Below, one piece after another: positions 35,921 to 46,467 of a stretch of 64,000 bases of DNA. Both the position numbers and the translations under genes were made by a program. Positions within the stretch are counted from its first letter, which is position 1, and each line of letters begins with the position of its first letter. The notes below the pieces were generated by a model. The model saw only the letters and a list, made by a program, of their open reading frames with translations. It did not search any database and was not told the origin of the DNA. Source of the stretch: Hygrophila difformis (taxonomy: Eukaryota; Streptophyta; Magnoliopsida; Lamiales; Acanthaceae); NCBI GenBank assembly GCA_030278955.1, contig JAOANR010000003.1, forward strand, positions 26,923,227-26,987,226, in the 5' to 3' direction.

Positions 35921-36661
35921 ATGGCCGCAGCAGCTCCCAATGCCAAAACATCCATTGTAGATATCCCTGATGAAATTTTAGGAGACATTCTTTCAAGACT
36001 GGGAAAGGAAGAGATGAGAGATGTAGCTAAAGCAGCCCCAACTTGCAAGAAATTCTTTAGAGCAAGTAAGGCACCTGCAGTATGGAGGAGAGCAAATGTA
36101 GTGAAGCGAATCACTGCGGAGAGAACGCATGATGCTCACTACGCACAGATAATGGAAAAATGCAGAGAGGCAGGGAACTTCATGCTCAAACTTGAACCTG
36201 CACTCGCGGCTTTCTGCAACACAGGGCTCATGGAAGTCGCTTTTGAAATCCTCAAGCCTGGAATTGAGGATAACCATCACCCTTCAATCTTCATCAAGGC
36301 TTTCATTCTTCTGAGTTCGGAGAGCCTTGAAGAGATTGATGAAGGACTGTATCTGCTTGGTCAATCTTTAAAGAGGAAGAGCACATCCACAAGATTAAGG
36401 AGATGATCAGCAGAGTTTTTATTTTACAGTGAAGAAGAGCCTAACCCTTTCCAGGGACAAGGGCATCGTTACTACTGTGATTACATAGCTCCACACAGCA
36501 GAGACTTAGTTAGGGAGCCTCCACACTATAATTATGGTGCCACAAACATTGATTATTTGTGTTGTGAGGTTACTAATTTGATTAGAGAATTAAGAGAAGA
36601 TTTCAATGAACATGTAATTGAATCTGAGTCAGAATTAGAAACTGATTCAGATTTTGATTAA
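35921..36661 (+). pseudogene. F-box protein, copy 1 (frameshifted)
   Basis: The ATG at 35921 starts an Ala-rich lead, then the F-box IVDIPDEILGDILSRLG..KKFFRASKAPAVWRR (residues about 11-55). F-box domains bind SKP1 in SCF ubiquitin ligases. After it comes a helical region with the signature CREAGNFMLKLEPALAAF (about 36,160) and AFEILKPGIEDNHHPSIFIK. Near 36,385-36,395 the frame is lost; the other frame continues with EPNPFQGQG, paired cysteines (YYCDY..DYLCCEV) and an acidic tail ending at 36,661. The overall plan resembles plant F-box proteins of the At2g35280/At1g67623 type; that assignment is from memory of the pattern. The gene has no intron and carries its own TATA box. Confidence 0.8.
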
Positions 36662-37067
36662 ATGATTATGTATTCCCTTAATTTTTGTTTAATTTTGAGT
36701 CCTCTGATGATGATATGTCTTCTTTACTCCTCGCTTTATTTTCTTGTCTTGAAAAATGACTTGATCTTATCTGTTGCACCAGATTTTTATCTGAGTCATT
36801 TTAAATAAATTTGTTTTTCAAATAGGCTTATTTTAGGCTTAATCATTACTCCCTGCAGAGACAAGATTTACTATCTTGACCCCTGCATTTCTTAGATAGA
36901 AATAGGTCGGCTATATCCTTGCAGTCATTCCTCTCAGTTGTCATTTCAAAACTTTTCATCAGTCTTTCTTTCTTTTTCTCTCCCGAGAAGAAATCGTCAC
37001 ACACCAATACCTTCATTTTTAATCATTTTCGTAGGAAGTTCATTCAGAAACCTAATCGACGAAGAAA

Positions 37068-38182
37068 ATGGCCGAGAACAATCCGTAAGCAATGTAGTTT
37101 ATCCTATCTTTCACATTGTTGTTCTATTCTGCAATGTTTGTTTCCGGATTACACTATTAGACCTAGGGTTTATGATTCTGAATTTTCGATGAGTTCATTC
37201 TGGCTGTAGAAATCGAAAAACTAAACATTGATTTCTCATAACTGAAAGCCGTTTCTTTAAACTCACTTAAACAATGTTTAATTTGGAGGGTTTCTTTCTG
37301 AAGTCTTTATTTAGTAACTGACGCATTATCCATACGAGATTATTGGAGCTTGGAAATAGAAATGAAATCCCATTTTCGAATTGATAGTTCCATCATTTTC
37401 AATAAAAGTTCTCTTCTGTATTCCTTATTGTATTCTTTTCTGGAAACAGAAATGCTAGGAATCCACAATTCCTTGGAACTCAGATATCTGATTTACCCAC
37501 TGAGTTGCTGGGAGATATTATGTCGAGACTTGGAAAAGACAGTGTGAGGGAACTCTTTAGGGTAGCAGAAGTCTCTCCAATATTCTATCAAGCAAGCAAA
37601 ACCCATCTTGTGTACAAGAGAGCAAACTTGGAATCATGTATGAGATGGAGGGAAAATGTCTATCCTGATAATCAGAAAAGGTTCATTCAAGAGTGCCAAA
37701 ATGCAGGGAATTTTATGTTTAATATCGAACATGCATTGATAGCATTTGTTGATGAACGGGATGAGAAGAAAGCCTTTGAACTCCTCAAGTCAGGACTAGA
37801 TGATGAACATCAACCCACCATTCTTCTCAGAACAATGCTTCTCTTAACAAAATAAGATGACAAGCTAAATGAAGCAGGTTTAGAGTTGATCAAAATAGCA
37901 GCTTCGAATGTCCTAGATGTTGTTTTCATTAAGCTCTATCTTTTTCATTGGCTAATCCATTTTCCAAGAATCCCAAACCTTTTTCAAGGTCAAGAAGAGA
38001 GAAGTTATTGCAAGACTCATACATTGCAGGAACGAGCCTTGTTACCACCATATGTTAGGATGGACTGTATTCCTTGTCAATTCTTTGACATAGTAAGGCA
38101 ATTCAGATTGTATTGTGGTGAGGTATTTCCTGATGAATTTCTGTGGACTGATTCTGATGAAGAGGAAATTGTTAATCCTTGA
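37068..38182 (+). pseudogene. F-box protein, copy 2 ('A' type), two exons, one stop
   Basis: Exon 1 is the 17-nt ATGGCCGAGAACAATCC (37,068-37,084), followed by GTAAGC. The intron of 365 nt ends in GGAAACAG, and exon 2 runs 37,450-38,182. The Pro codon is completed across the junction (CC|A). The F-box starts ISDLPTELLGDIMSRLGKDS. Helical repeats include CQNAGNFMFNIEHALIAF, and there is a Cys-containing C-terminus with YCKTH..MDCIPCQFF and an acidic end. The single interruption is TAA near 37,853, at a position where copy 5 has CAA, so it is a likely C-to-T change. Retention of an intron means it was acquired as DNA or from unspliced or antisense RNA. Confidence 0.8.
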
Positions 38183-38373
38183 ATAGTTCAGTATTTTCTA
38201 GAATAGGGAAATGCTATGGCTAATTTTTGTGTTTTCAGCAATCTTGGGATGAAATTTGGAACCACCTATTAATATGTTTCTATTAAACTTGTTACCCAAC
38301 AATTCTTGTACTTTCATTCCTTTATGCTTCTTTTCTTAATTCAATTGCATTATCTTTTCCAATTATTAACTAG

Positions 38374-38689
38374 TGATGAAACTGGAAGCTCCTCAAAGAA
38401 ACCAAAAATTTCATCAAAGGAGTCTGGATAAGGGGAAACTCAGATCACAACACTTCCCTATGAGATTCTTGGGAAAATCTTGTCAAGATTGGTGTTTGAC
38501 CATCAATTGCAAATTAATCTGTAAAATGTTGAATGAGGCTTCCAAACGTCCTTTAGGCTAAAAAGAGGAGTATATTCAGGGGATGAAATGAAAGGATTAG
38601 TAACCTTAATGAAGGAATTGAGGGTAGCTTTTAATTAGTACGTAGATGAATTGGATTTAGACTTTGAGTCTGATTTAGAATCTAATTAG
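38374..38689 (+). pseudogene. F-box protein, copy 3 ('B' type), internally deleted
   Basis: After a weak acceptor (TATTAACTAG at 38,364-38,373) the frame encodes DETGSSSKKPK and, past a stop, TLPYEILGKILSRLVFD, clearly matching copy 6 (CEIGSSSKQPR..DLPYEILGNILSRMAFD). The helical part is missing, and an acidic tail (DELDLDFESDLESN) ends at 38,689. At least three stops are present. No ATG exon lies directly upstream. Confidence 0.75.
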
Positions 38690-39088
38690 ACTCAATGCAT
38701 AATTTTGTAGCTTTAATCTTTTTCAATTTTTGCTCCTCGCTTTGTTTTTCAAACTAATCTATTTCGTCCAAAAAGCTTTGCCTATGTAGGTTTATCAACT
38801 CAAATTTTGAGTTAATATTCAAATCCACTGATGTGGCAGGCCTAGACTTAATTAGTATAATCTAAGAGAGGAAAAACGCTTGAGTATCCTACTCTGCAGC
38901 TTTTAAACTAGGCCAGCCCATTTCTTTTTATATCCTATAACCTCCATATCTTCTCAAATCACTTTCATATCTATCCATATATTTTTCTCTCGAAGGAGAA
39001 ACCGCCATCGTCAAGTTTCTCTCCTTCCATTTGCGAAACTTTCATCCAGAAACGTTCGAGATACCATCAATTCCAGGAACTCACTCAA

Positions 39089-40084
39089 ATGGCAGGCAAC
39101 AATCCGTAAGCCTTCCATTCATACTTCATTTTCTTCTTCTTCGTGTTTCAATTCTTCAGACTTTTCTTCTGCATTCCGCATTTAATTGTTTGATTCATAT
39201 ACTAGGGTTTATATTCTGCATTTCGCATAATCTCTCTTCGTTCATTCACATTCTTCTTTAAAATCGTAGAAATTTTGGTAGTATAATTTCATTAATACAA
39301 ATAACTGATTTTTCTTCTTTAAAACTCGCTCAAACAACAGTAAAGAGCAGGCTTCTGAGTTCTCTGCACTACACTTGACTGATCTTCCACTGGACATCAT
39401 TGGGGAGATTTTGTCACGAGTAGGGCAGAGCAGCTTCGAAGATTTGCTCCATTGCAAAAGAACTTGTTCAACATTCAAAATGGTTTCAAACTACCCTACT
39501 GTTTTCCGGAGATTCAATGTAGAGGATCCGGCTTTTAAGAGAATTTCTAATAAATCCTCTGGTAAAGCTGAGTTTCTACACTCCTGCAGAAGGGCTAAAA
39601 ATCACATATTGAACCTACATAAGACTATGGAACTATTCACACAGGTAAAGAATACAAGGCGTTTCAAATCCTGGAAGAAGGGATAAATGACAATTCTAAG
39701 TTTTCGCAATATTTTAAAGCCTTATGTTGTTTATGCCGAGTTTCTAGAAAGGAAATAGATACAGTGCTTCATTTAATTAGTCCTATATTAAATGATAGGT
39801 TAAATAGCTACGATTTTAGATATGATCTTCTCACTTTACTCTCAGAATGGGAATATGTCCCGAATCCCTTCTTAGGCCAGAAAAAGAGGGAATTCTGCAA
39901 TTTTGATAATCATGATCTGGAAAACTTTCATAGGCCATCATATTTTAATCATAGAGCAGATCAGATCAACTATCTTTGTTGTGATACAAGTAGAGCAATA
40001 GCTGATTTTAGGATGGCAGCAAAGGAGAATTCTGATAACCATAGCATTATTGAAGAATTCTTGGATGAAGGAAGAAGAGATTGA
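39089..40084 (+). pseudogene. F-box protein, copy 4 ('X' type), two exons, one frameshift
   Basis: Exon 1 ATGGCAGGCAACAATCC (39,089-39,105) is followed by GTAAGC, a 235-nt intron ending CAAACAACAG, and exon 2 from 39,341. The Pro codon is completed as CC|T. The F-box reads LTDLPLDIIGEILSRVGQSS. A one-base frameshift near 39,650 separates it from the second half, which carries the NPFLGQKKREFCNF and NYLCCDTS cysteine motifs and ends at 40,084. A TATA-like TTTATATCCTATAACC lies about 150 bp upstream of exon 1. The exon 1 leader resembles that of copy 2, showing that leader plus cassettes was duplicated as a block. Confidence 0.8.
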
Positions 40085-40255
40085 TGCGTGTGACAAGTCT
40101 CCTAGTATTAGATTTTGAAATTGTCACCAAACCAAGTCTTTTGTATTATGTAATGCAGCTTGGTATTGTTAATAAAATCTAATCTCTATTTCTTAATTAC
40201 TGCATAAATGATGAGTTTTACTCTTAATTCTGTGTTTTCCTCCTTTTCTTTTCAG

Positions 40256-41009
40256 AAATGTCGAAATCTCTCAACTCTTGGAAACTCAAATATTTGATTT
40301 ACCAACTGAGTTACTTGGAGACATTCTGTCGAGACTAGGAAAGGAAAGCATAAAGACACTTTTTAGAGCATCTGAAACATCCAAGCAATTCCTCTCAGCA
40401 AGCAGATCATCATTAGCTCTAAAGAGAGTTAATTTGGAAACCTGTGCTATTTGGAGAGGAAATGTTTATCCAAGTAATCAGGTCAAATTTATTAAAGAAT
40501 GTCAGGACGCAGGCAACTATATGTTTAATATCGAACCTGCACTGATAGCCTTTGTGGATGATAAAAATGAAGAAAAAGCCTATGAAATCTTAAAGGCCGG
40601 ATTAGATGATAAACACAAATCAACTGCTTTCATAAGATGTCTTCTATTGCTTTCCAAACAAGACCAACAACTGGATGAGGAAGGAATTCAATTGATTGAA
40701 TCTGTAACCCAGGATCCCTTCAATTTAGCTTTCCTTAAAATAAGTGTTCTGCACTGGCTTCTTCACTGTGAGAAGTTCCCAAATCCATTCCTTGATCAAG
40801 AGGAAAGGAGTTTTTGTAAGAATCACTCCCTTGAAGAGCGACAGCAATTACCCTTCATTGAAAGGATGGAGTGTATTCCATGTGAATTATTTGACTATGT
40901 CAAGCAATACAGAAGAGCAAGTGGAGAACAAGGCATATTATTTGACTGGGAGCAAGGGAACAATGAAGAAGAAGAGCAAAATGAAGATGAATTGCTAGAA
41001 TTAGACTAG
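40256..41009 (+). CDS. F-box protein, copy 5 ('A' type), intact 3' cassette without own AUG exon
   Basis: A strong acceptor (TTTTCTTTTCAG, ending 40,255) opens an uninterrupted frame of about 250 codons to TAG at 41,009. The N-terminal part matches copy 2 exon 2. The F-box reads IFDLPTELLGDILSRLGKES (residues about 14-33 of the cassette). A helical repeat region follows with CQDAGNYMFNIEPALIAF and YEILKAGLDDKH; then FCKNHS and MECIPCELF; then a Glu-rich tail. It is the only F-box copy without a stop or frameshift. There is no in-frame ATG near the start and no mini-exon immediately upstream. Translation would need splicing to the 39,089 or 37,068 mini-exon, for which the phase is correct. Predicted role: SKP1-binding substrate adaptor. 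Target unknown. Confidence 0.75.
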
Positions 41010-41171
41010 TGTAGTAATCAAGCAGTTCATATTCTCTTTTGCTTGTAATCTTTTGTGCTTATTGTCTTGAACAATGAATTCTCTGGATAACCTAATCTGT
41101 ACATTCCTTTTGCATTAATGAATATTCATTCCTTAGCTTTTAATTTGGCTATTGTTTTTAATTCTACTCAG

Positions 41172-41920
41172 CTGTGAAATTGGAAGCTCTTCAAAGCAAC
41201 CAAGGACTTCAATAAAGAAATCTGGATCGGGGGAAACTCAGATCACAGATCTTCCTTATGAGATTCTTGGGAACATTTTGTCAAGAATGGCATTTGATCA
41301 CCTTGAGACTGTTTTTAATTGTAAATTAGTCTGCAAAGAGTTTGAAGAGGCTACCCATCATCCTTTAGTCTCGAAAAAAAGCTTCTCTTGAAGAATTTTC
41401 TGCATGGGGATGGGGGACTTTTGAAGAAACACAGAGAGATTTTCTTGAAAGCTGTAGAAATGCAGGAAATTGGATGTACCAGTTACAGGAGGCACTGCGT
41501 TTGTTTGTTCAAGCTAAGAATGAACAAGCAGCATTTGATCTCTTGAAACCTGCAATTACTAATAATCACCCCCCGTCCATTTACATAAAAGCTCTTATGC
41601 TTTTGAGTCAGGATGAAGTTGAAGAACAAGAGAAAGGAATTTGGCTCTTTGCTACTCTATGTAAGAATAGACGAAGGCTCAAAGATCTTCGACTTCAAGT
41701 TAGAGGGTGGCTATCAAATTATGAGGAATTTATTTCACCTTTTCAAGGACAACCTAAGAAGAGATTTTGCAATCTTAGGAACTATTATGATAATAATCAT
41801 GGCCCTTCAAGGAACTCTTATGGAGTTACCTTAATTTACTGCATGAGGTGTTTAGTCTCTGAGCACTGTAATCTGTTTCTCAGATTTGGAATTGAGGGGG
41901 AGACACCTCCTTATTTGTAA
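41172..41920 (+). pseudogene. F-box protein, copy 6 ('B' type), one frameshift
   Basis: An acceptor TTTTTAATTCTACTCAG ends at 41,171, and the frame then reads CEIGSSSKQPRTS and the F-box ITDLPYEILGNILSRMAFDH. At an A7 run near 41,380 the frame shifts, and the helical part (CRNAGNWMYQLQEALRLF, FDLLKPAITNNHPPSIYIKA) and the cysteine part (RFCNLRN..IYCMRC) continue to 41,920. Phase at the acceptor again fits CC|C of the mini-exon. No own AUG exon is seen. Confidence 0.78.
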
Positions 41921-42082
41921 TTGACAGATTGGATGTCATAACAAACATCATGCTTTGTAATTCCATAGTATTAGCAAGAATCTGATGAATTCTATATTTT
42001 GTTTTGTTTGTTGATATTATGTTTGTAAGTTCTCTGTTATTTTTGTTCTGCAATAAGTGGACTTAGTCAGCATTGAAATCTT

Positions 42083-42225
42083 CACATTTAGAGCAAATCT
42101 CTAAATGTGAGTATGGTAATATCATGAAAAGAATGATGAATATAAAAAGGAAAACCTGGTATTATGTTTCCTTTTATCATCTGCACATTTAGAGTCAAGC
42201 TCTAAATGTGAGTATGGTGACACTG
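42083..42225 (+). repeat. Two hairpins copied from the 3' polypurine-tract region
   Basis: CACATTTAGAG (42,083-42,093) pairs with CTCTAAATGTG (42,099-42,109), followed by AGTATGG. CACATTTAGAG (42,184-42,194) pairs with CTCTAAATGTG (42,200-42,210), followed by AGTATGGTGA. The second halves match TCTAAATGTGAGGATGGTGA at the true 3' LTR border (46,451-46,470). They separate the F-box cargo from the next ORF. Confidence 0.75.
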
Positions 42226-42268
42226 GGTTAATCCGTTTATTCTTATTTCTTTCTTAAGGATTCATAAG

Positions 42269-45200
42269 ATGACCTATGAAGAACTGCAAGCTCGAGGTAT
42301 AGAATCAGATAAGAAAGAGAAATCATTCTTGATGATGAGGAAAACAGCAAAAATGGTGAAAACTATTCAGAAAAGCGGTGGATGGTCAGGGATGGAAATT
42401 TCACCTCCAATCTTTTATGTCAATCCATTCATGATTCAACATATACCAGATAAAGAAAAAGGAATCGTTGATGATTGATTTAGAAGAAGCATTCTGGGAT
42501 AAGATGAGTAAATTTTGGGATGACCAAATGATATTTCTCATCAATGATAAGCATCTGCCTAATGAAATCAGACTTGAAAGACTTTTGGAAAGGGAAAAGA
42601 AGTGCATGGCTGAGTGGAATCAGGAATGCTACAGAATCATCAATCCAAAAGATCAAATAGGGTTGGAGTTGGATTACTTTGATCCTCAACCACTACCTAA
42701 ATATGTGAAGCGACTCACCAAACACTGCTGCAAACTTCAAGAAATCCAAAATGCTAGAGTCTATGATGCTCAGCAGACACTTCCTGCATACATGCCTCCA
42801 ACATTCTTGAATAAGAAGGGACCCATTGAACAAAATTTCTTGGCAAATTTGGCCCTGGACAGGATTATTGATGCTCGGATCAATTTGAGACATGACCTCG
42901 AGCCTTATTTTAAGAAAGCCAAACAAGGCAAGATGGTATGGAGAGATGTCCTTAGAACCATTCAGGAAGCTAGGAATAGCTGGATCAGACATATGAATGA
43001 GTGGGCTAAGGGACAAAATCTGAGGAGAAGGATTCTTAAACCAGGGTTGACAAGGAAACCTGATGAGGAATTTCCATTAGAAGAGTTTGTTGATTTGATA
43101 CCAGAACAGCAAGCATAGGTTAAGGATGCAGAGGAGAGAGAAGCTGAGAGATCAGGGAAAAACAGGAAACAGAGATCAGATGCAAAACAGACACCACAGA
43201 ATATAGTCAGGAACATTTTCAGAGAATCTGTTGTTAATGAAGGACTGGAACCTATAACGAATTTCAGGAAAGTTTCAGCCCCATCAATAACACCAGCAGA
43301 TGCAGATCTTCTTATTACAGACAGACCTAACAAGATCATGAAGAGATTACCTCCAACTCTCCAACAAGAAGTTCATGGATATGTTCAGGAGAGAAAGAAA
43401 GAATTCATTGAGAAGTATATCAGATATGATAGTATGTGCAGAGAAAACGCATACAAGGAGCATAGACCTTATACTGATCAAACACAAGGAAGAATTCAGC
43501 AGGTAATCATTGATGATTGGGATGCATGGAATGAGAAATATCTGAACAGAAAGGGAATGAATGTTATGTTGAAAGGAATGGGTAAAAAATTTTTATGTCA
43601 AGAAACATGATTAAGATGAAGACAGCACAGATGATGAACAAAGAATTGAGAAAATGAGAGTAGTGGATGAAGTCACAACTATTGTAGGAGAAGGAAATGA
43701 TGAACTCCATCTGATCCTGCAAGAAAGTATGGACTATTATTATGCAAACAGACAAAAGGCAAAGCGTGAATGGGAGGAATTCATGAAAACCCAAGATAAG
43801 AAAGGTAAAAAGAAAGTATCCACCAGGAAGAGAAAGTCACACAATCTTAGTTCAAGCACTTCAGATGAAGTACTCTCAGCTAAGAAAAGGACTGGGAGAA
43901 AGGTGGAGACAAGCAAGTCTGAGAAAACTAGCCAAATTCCAAAGAAGATGAAGAAGGAAGATGAGCTAGCAACCAAAGAAATTTTGAACTTGACGGTAGG
44001 AATTTTAGAAGCAAGGGATTTGATGGATGAAGATAGTGAGATACTACAACCAGCTCAAGAAAAGAAGGAAGTTGTTACTTACAAAAGGAGAGGAAAGTTA
44101 CTTTCTGGGCAGAAGGAAACTAATCCTGAAGAACCTAAGCAGCAAGAATCTTCTCTTGAGAATGTAGAACAACTGGGAATCACTCCTGAGAGAGAAAAGC
44201 AACAAGAAAAAGAACCTGAGAAACCTGTTAAGAAGTTCAGAATAAAGATGAAGGCTAGGAAGCCTAAGTATGTGGTGCATGATACCAGCTTTGACGAAGA
44301 AAAAGTCAAACAAACTTTAGGGGTAGTACCCTATACAGAAAGGTTGGAACTCACTCCTTGTACTAATTTGGAAGTGGGAGATATAGATCCGGAAGGCTGG
44401 AGAGCATGTATCGATGAACATCAACCTGATGAACAAGGGTCAACTCAACCGATCACTGATCTTCAACAGACTCAGATTGTTGAAAGAGATAATATGGAAG
44501 GACAGGATGAAGATCAGCAAGCTCAGGTTAACAAGGATCTTATCCAAAGTCAGATTGATTTACAAGGATCTTCAGAAAAAAGAAACTGAACAAGATTCAC
44601 CACCAGAACAAGCTGCAGATGAGCAAGAATTTCTAGACCAAGTGGAGAAATTAGCGGTGAACACATTTCAAGATCAGTCACTTGAAGATTTGCAAGCCTT
44701 TGAAGATATGAACTTGCATGGAACTATAGTAGGGAACATGACTTATTCCTTGGAAGGATTAATCAAAAAGTTCAGAAAATTGGCAAGGGAAGGAGGGGAT
44801 GCACGGACCTCAGTAGAACAAGCAAGTGAATATGCAGCTAAACTTGAGTCAGAATTGGAGAAAGTACAACAACTAATGAATTCTGAGCAAACAGTGTAGC
44901 CATCTCCATTAGCAATCCAAGCTTATGAAGAAGAAGTGCAGAGAAATGAAATTCAAGAAGATCAACAGAGAAAGTATTTTGTAGAAGATACTGTTAATCA
45001 ACATCTCGGAGCACAGACAAATGCTGAGGATCAAATGGATCAATGGATTCTACCATCTCAAGTTAGGGATGAGGTAACTCAGAGAGCAATTGCAAGGATG
45101 AATGATCCTGAGTGGGTTGCAGAACAGAAGAAGAAAGCAGAAGAATATTTTGGAACCAAAGGATTTGAAGATTCGGAACCTACTGCTACCCCTCTTCTAT

Positions 45201-45322
45201 TAAACAAACCTGTACAGGAAGATCCCACAGAGATCTTAAACCAGCATAGCTTGGAAGTCACTGAGAAGATAGATACCAGCACATCATTGATACATGATTC
45301 ATACATAGGCAATCGGATCTAA
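42269..45322 (+). pseudogene. Large charged ORF at the env position, family unknown
   Basis: ATG 42,269 opens frame 1 of a product of roughly 1000 codons now split into pieces: 42,269-42,478; 42,471-43,610 with a stop at 43,116; 43,654-44,589; and 44,560-45,322 with a stop near 44,897. The frame changes near 42,465, 43,610 and 44,580. Composition is strongly Lys/Glu/Gln, with a basic, Ser-rich middle (KKGKKKVSTRKRKSHN, about 43,798) that looks like a nuclear localisation signal, and predicted coiled coil (44,810-44,880). No transmembrane segment, signal peptide or known domain is evident, so it is not an obvious envelope protein. Athila elements usually carry an env-like ORF here. Function unknown. 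Confidence 0.6.
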
Positions 45323-45851
45323 AGAAGTCTCCATCCATGCCACCTAAAGACCCAGACAATGATGCAGGACCGTCCTGAGATCACAGGGGAGTTTTCTGTA
45401 ACCTTCTCTTTCTTTTGTTGCAGTTTTTCCTTCTTTATTTCTTTCCTGTTCCCATTTATTTCAATTTGTGAATATGACTTAGAATAGAGTTGATATGAAG
45501 TTGTATCATAAGATTGAATTTCAAGTTGAGATTACAAAAAAAAAAAAAAACTCAAGTAGGCCAATAAACTGATGAAGGAATAGAAGATGAGTCTAAAGTG
45601 GCTACTATGGAAACATCTATTTTATAGATTTTGACAGCAAGCATGAGCCGCTCTTGAAAACTATTTTTAGCTGTAAACTCTGAGATTGATTGATGTCATT
45701 TCTAGATGAACAGTTTGAAGATTTTATGAATATATTAACTCTAGTGATTTGTATACTCTAAACAACAACTGCACAAGGTTAGAAGGATTGATCTAATCTA
45801 GTCTCTCTTAGAAGATAAGTGTGCATATTGAGTGAAGCAAGAGTCCAAAAA

Positions 45852-45892
<41 letters not shown>

Positions 45893-46448
45893 AAGGGAAA
45901 TTTCAGAAACAGACGTGGTAAAATAATGTGGATATAAGTAGCTGGCACAGCTGCCCCTCTGATTTATGAGTTGAAAAACTTTAAAAGAGCAGAATCAAGG
46001 GCAGGGGAGTTGAAGTTTCATCTGCAATGTCAGGTTATGCGACTCCTCCTAATAATGTGAAACCGAGCTATTGAAAGCCACGGAAGGCCACCCCTTGATA
46101 AAAAAAAAGAGTGTGTTTTAGTTTATTCTTTTTGAGTAAGGATTCAGAAGCACAAGATATGCACATGAGTTGGACAGGATTGAGCGTGAGAAGAGAAATT
46201 TGACTAACTAAGGAGCAGAACAATAATTCACATAAATGCAAATCACTTTTGTTAATGTTTTCATGAAATCTGGTAAACTTAAAGTTAGGTATGAAGCATC
46301 AATCAGTTGAAAGAGTTGAGCTTGAGATAGTTGGAAAAGTGAAGGTAGTGATCCATGAGAATCTTACATGAACATCTAAATCCTGGAAGCCACTAATTGG
46401 ACTTATTCTTTGAAACTTTACAAGTTTCCTACCACTTGAGGACAAGTG
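45323..46448. other. Non-coding region before the 3' LTR, with a GA microsatellite
   Basis: No convincing ORF follows 45,322. An A15 run lies at about 45,536 and a second A run followed by (GA)15 at 45,847-45,891. This corresponds to the long 3' untranslated part of Athila elements. Confidence 0.7.
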
Positions 46449-46467
46449 TTTCTAAATGTGAGGATGG
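46449..46467 (+). other. Polypurine tract at the 3' LTR border
   Basis: TTTCTAAATGTGAGGATGG lies immediately before TGATGACAG of the 3' LTR. The G/A-rich end is where plus-strand DNA synthesis would be primed. Copies of this motif occur at 42,100 and 42,201. Confidence 0.7.

Noticed and set aside
35921..41920. F-box cluster as a normal host gene cluster
   Set aside because: It lies inside one LTR pair with matching CCGCC duplications, so it travelled with the element.
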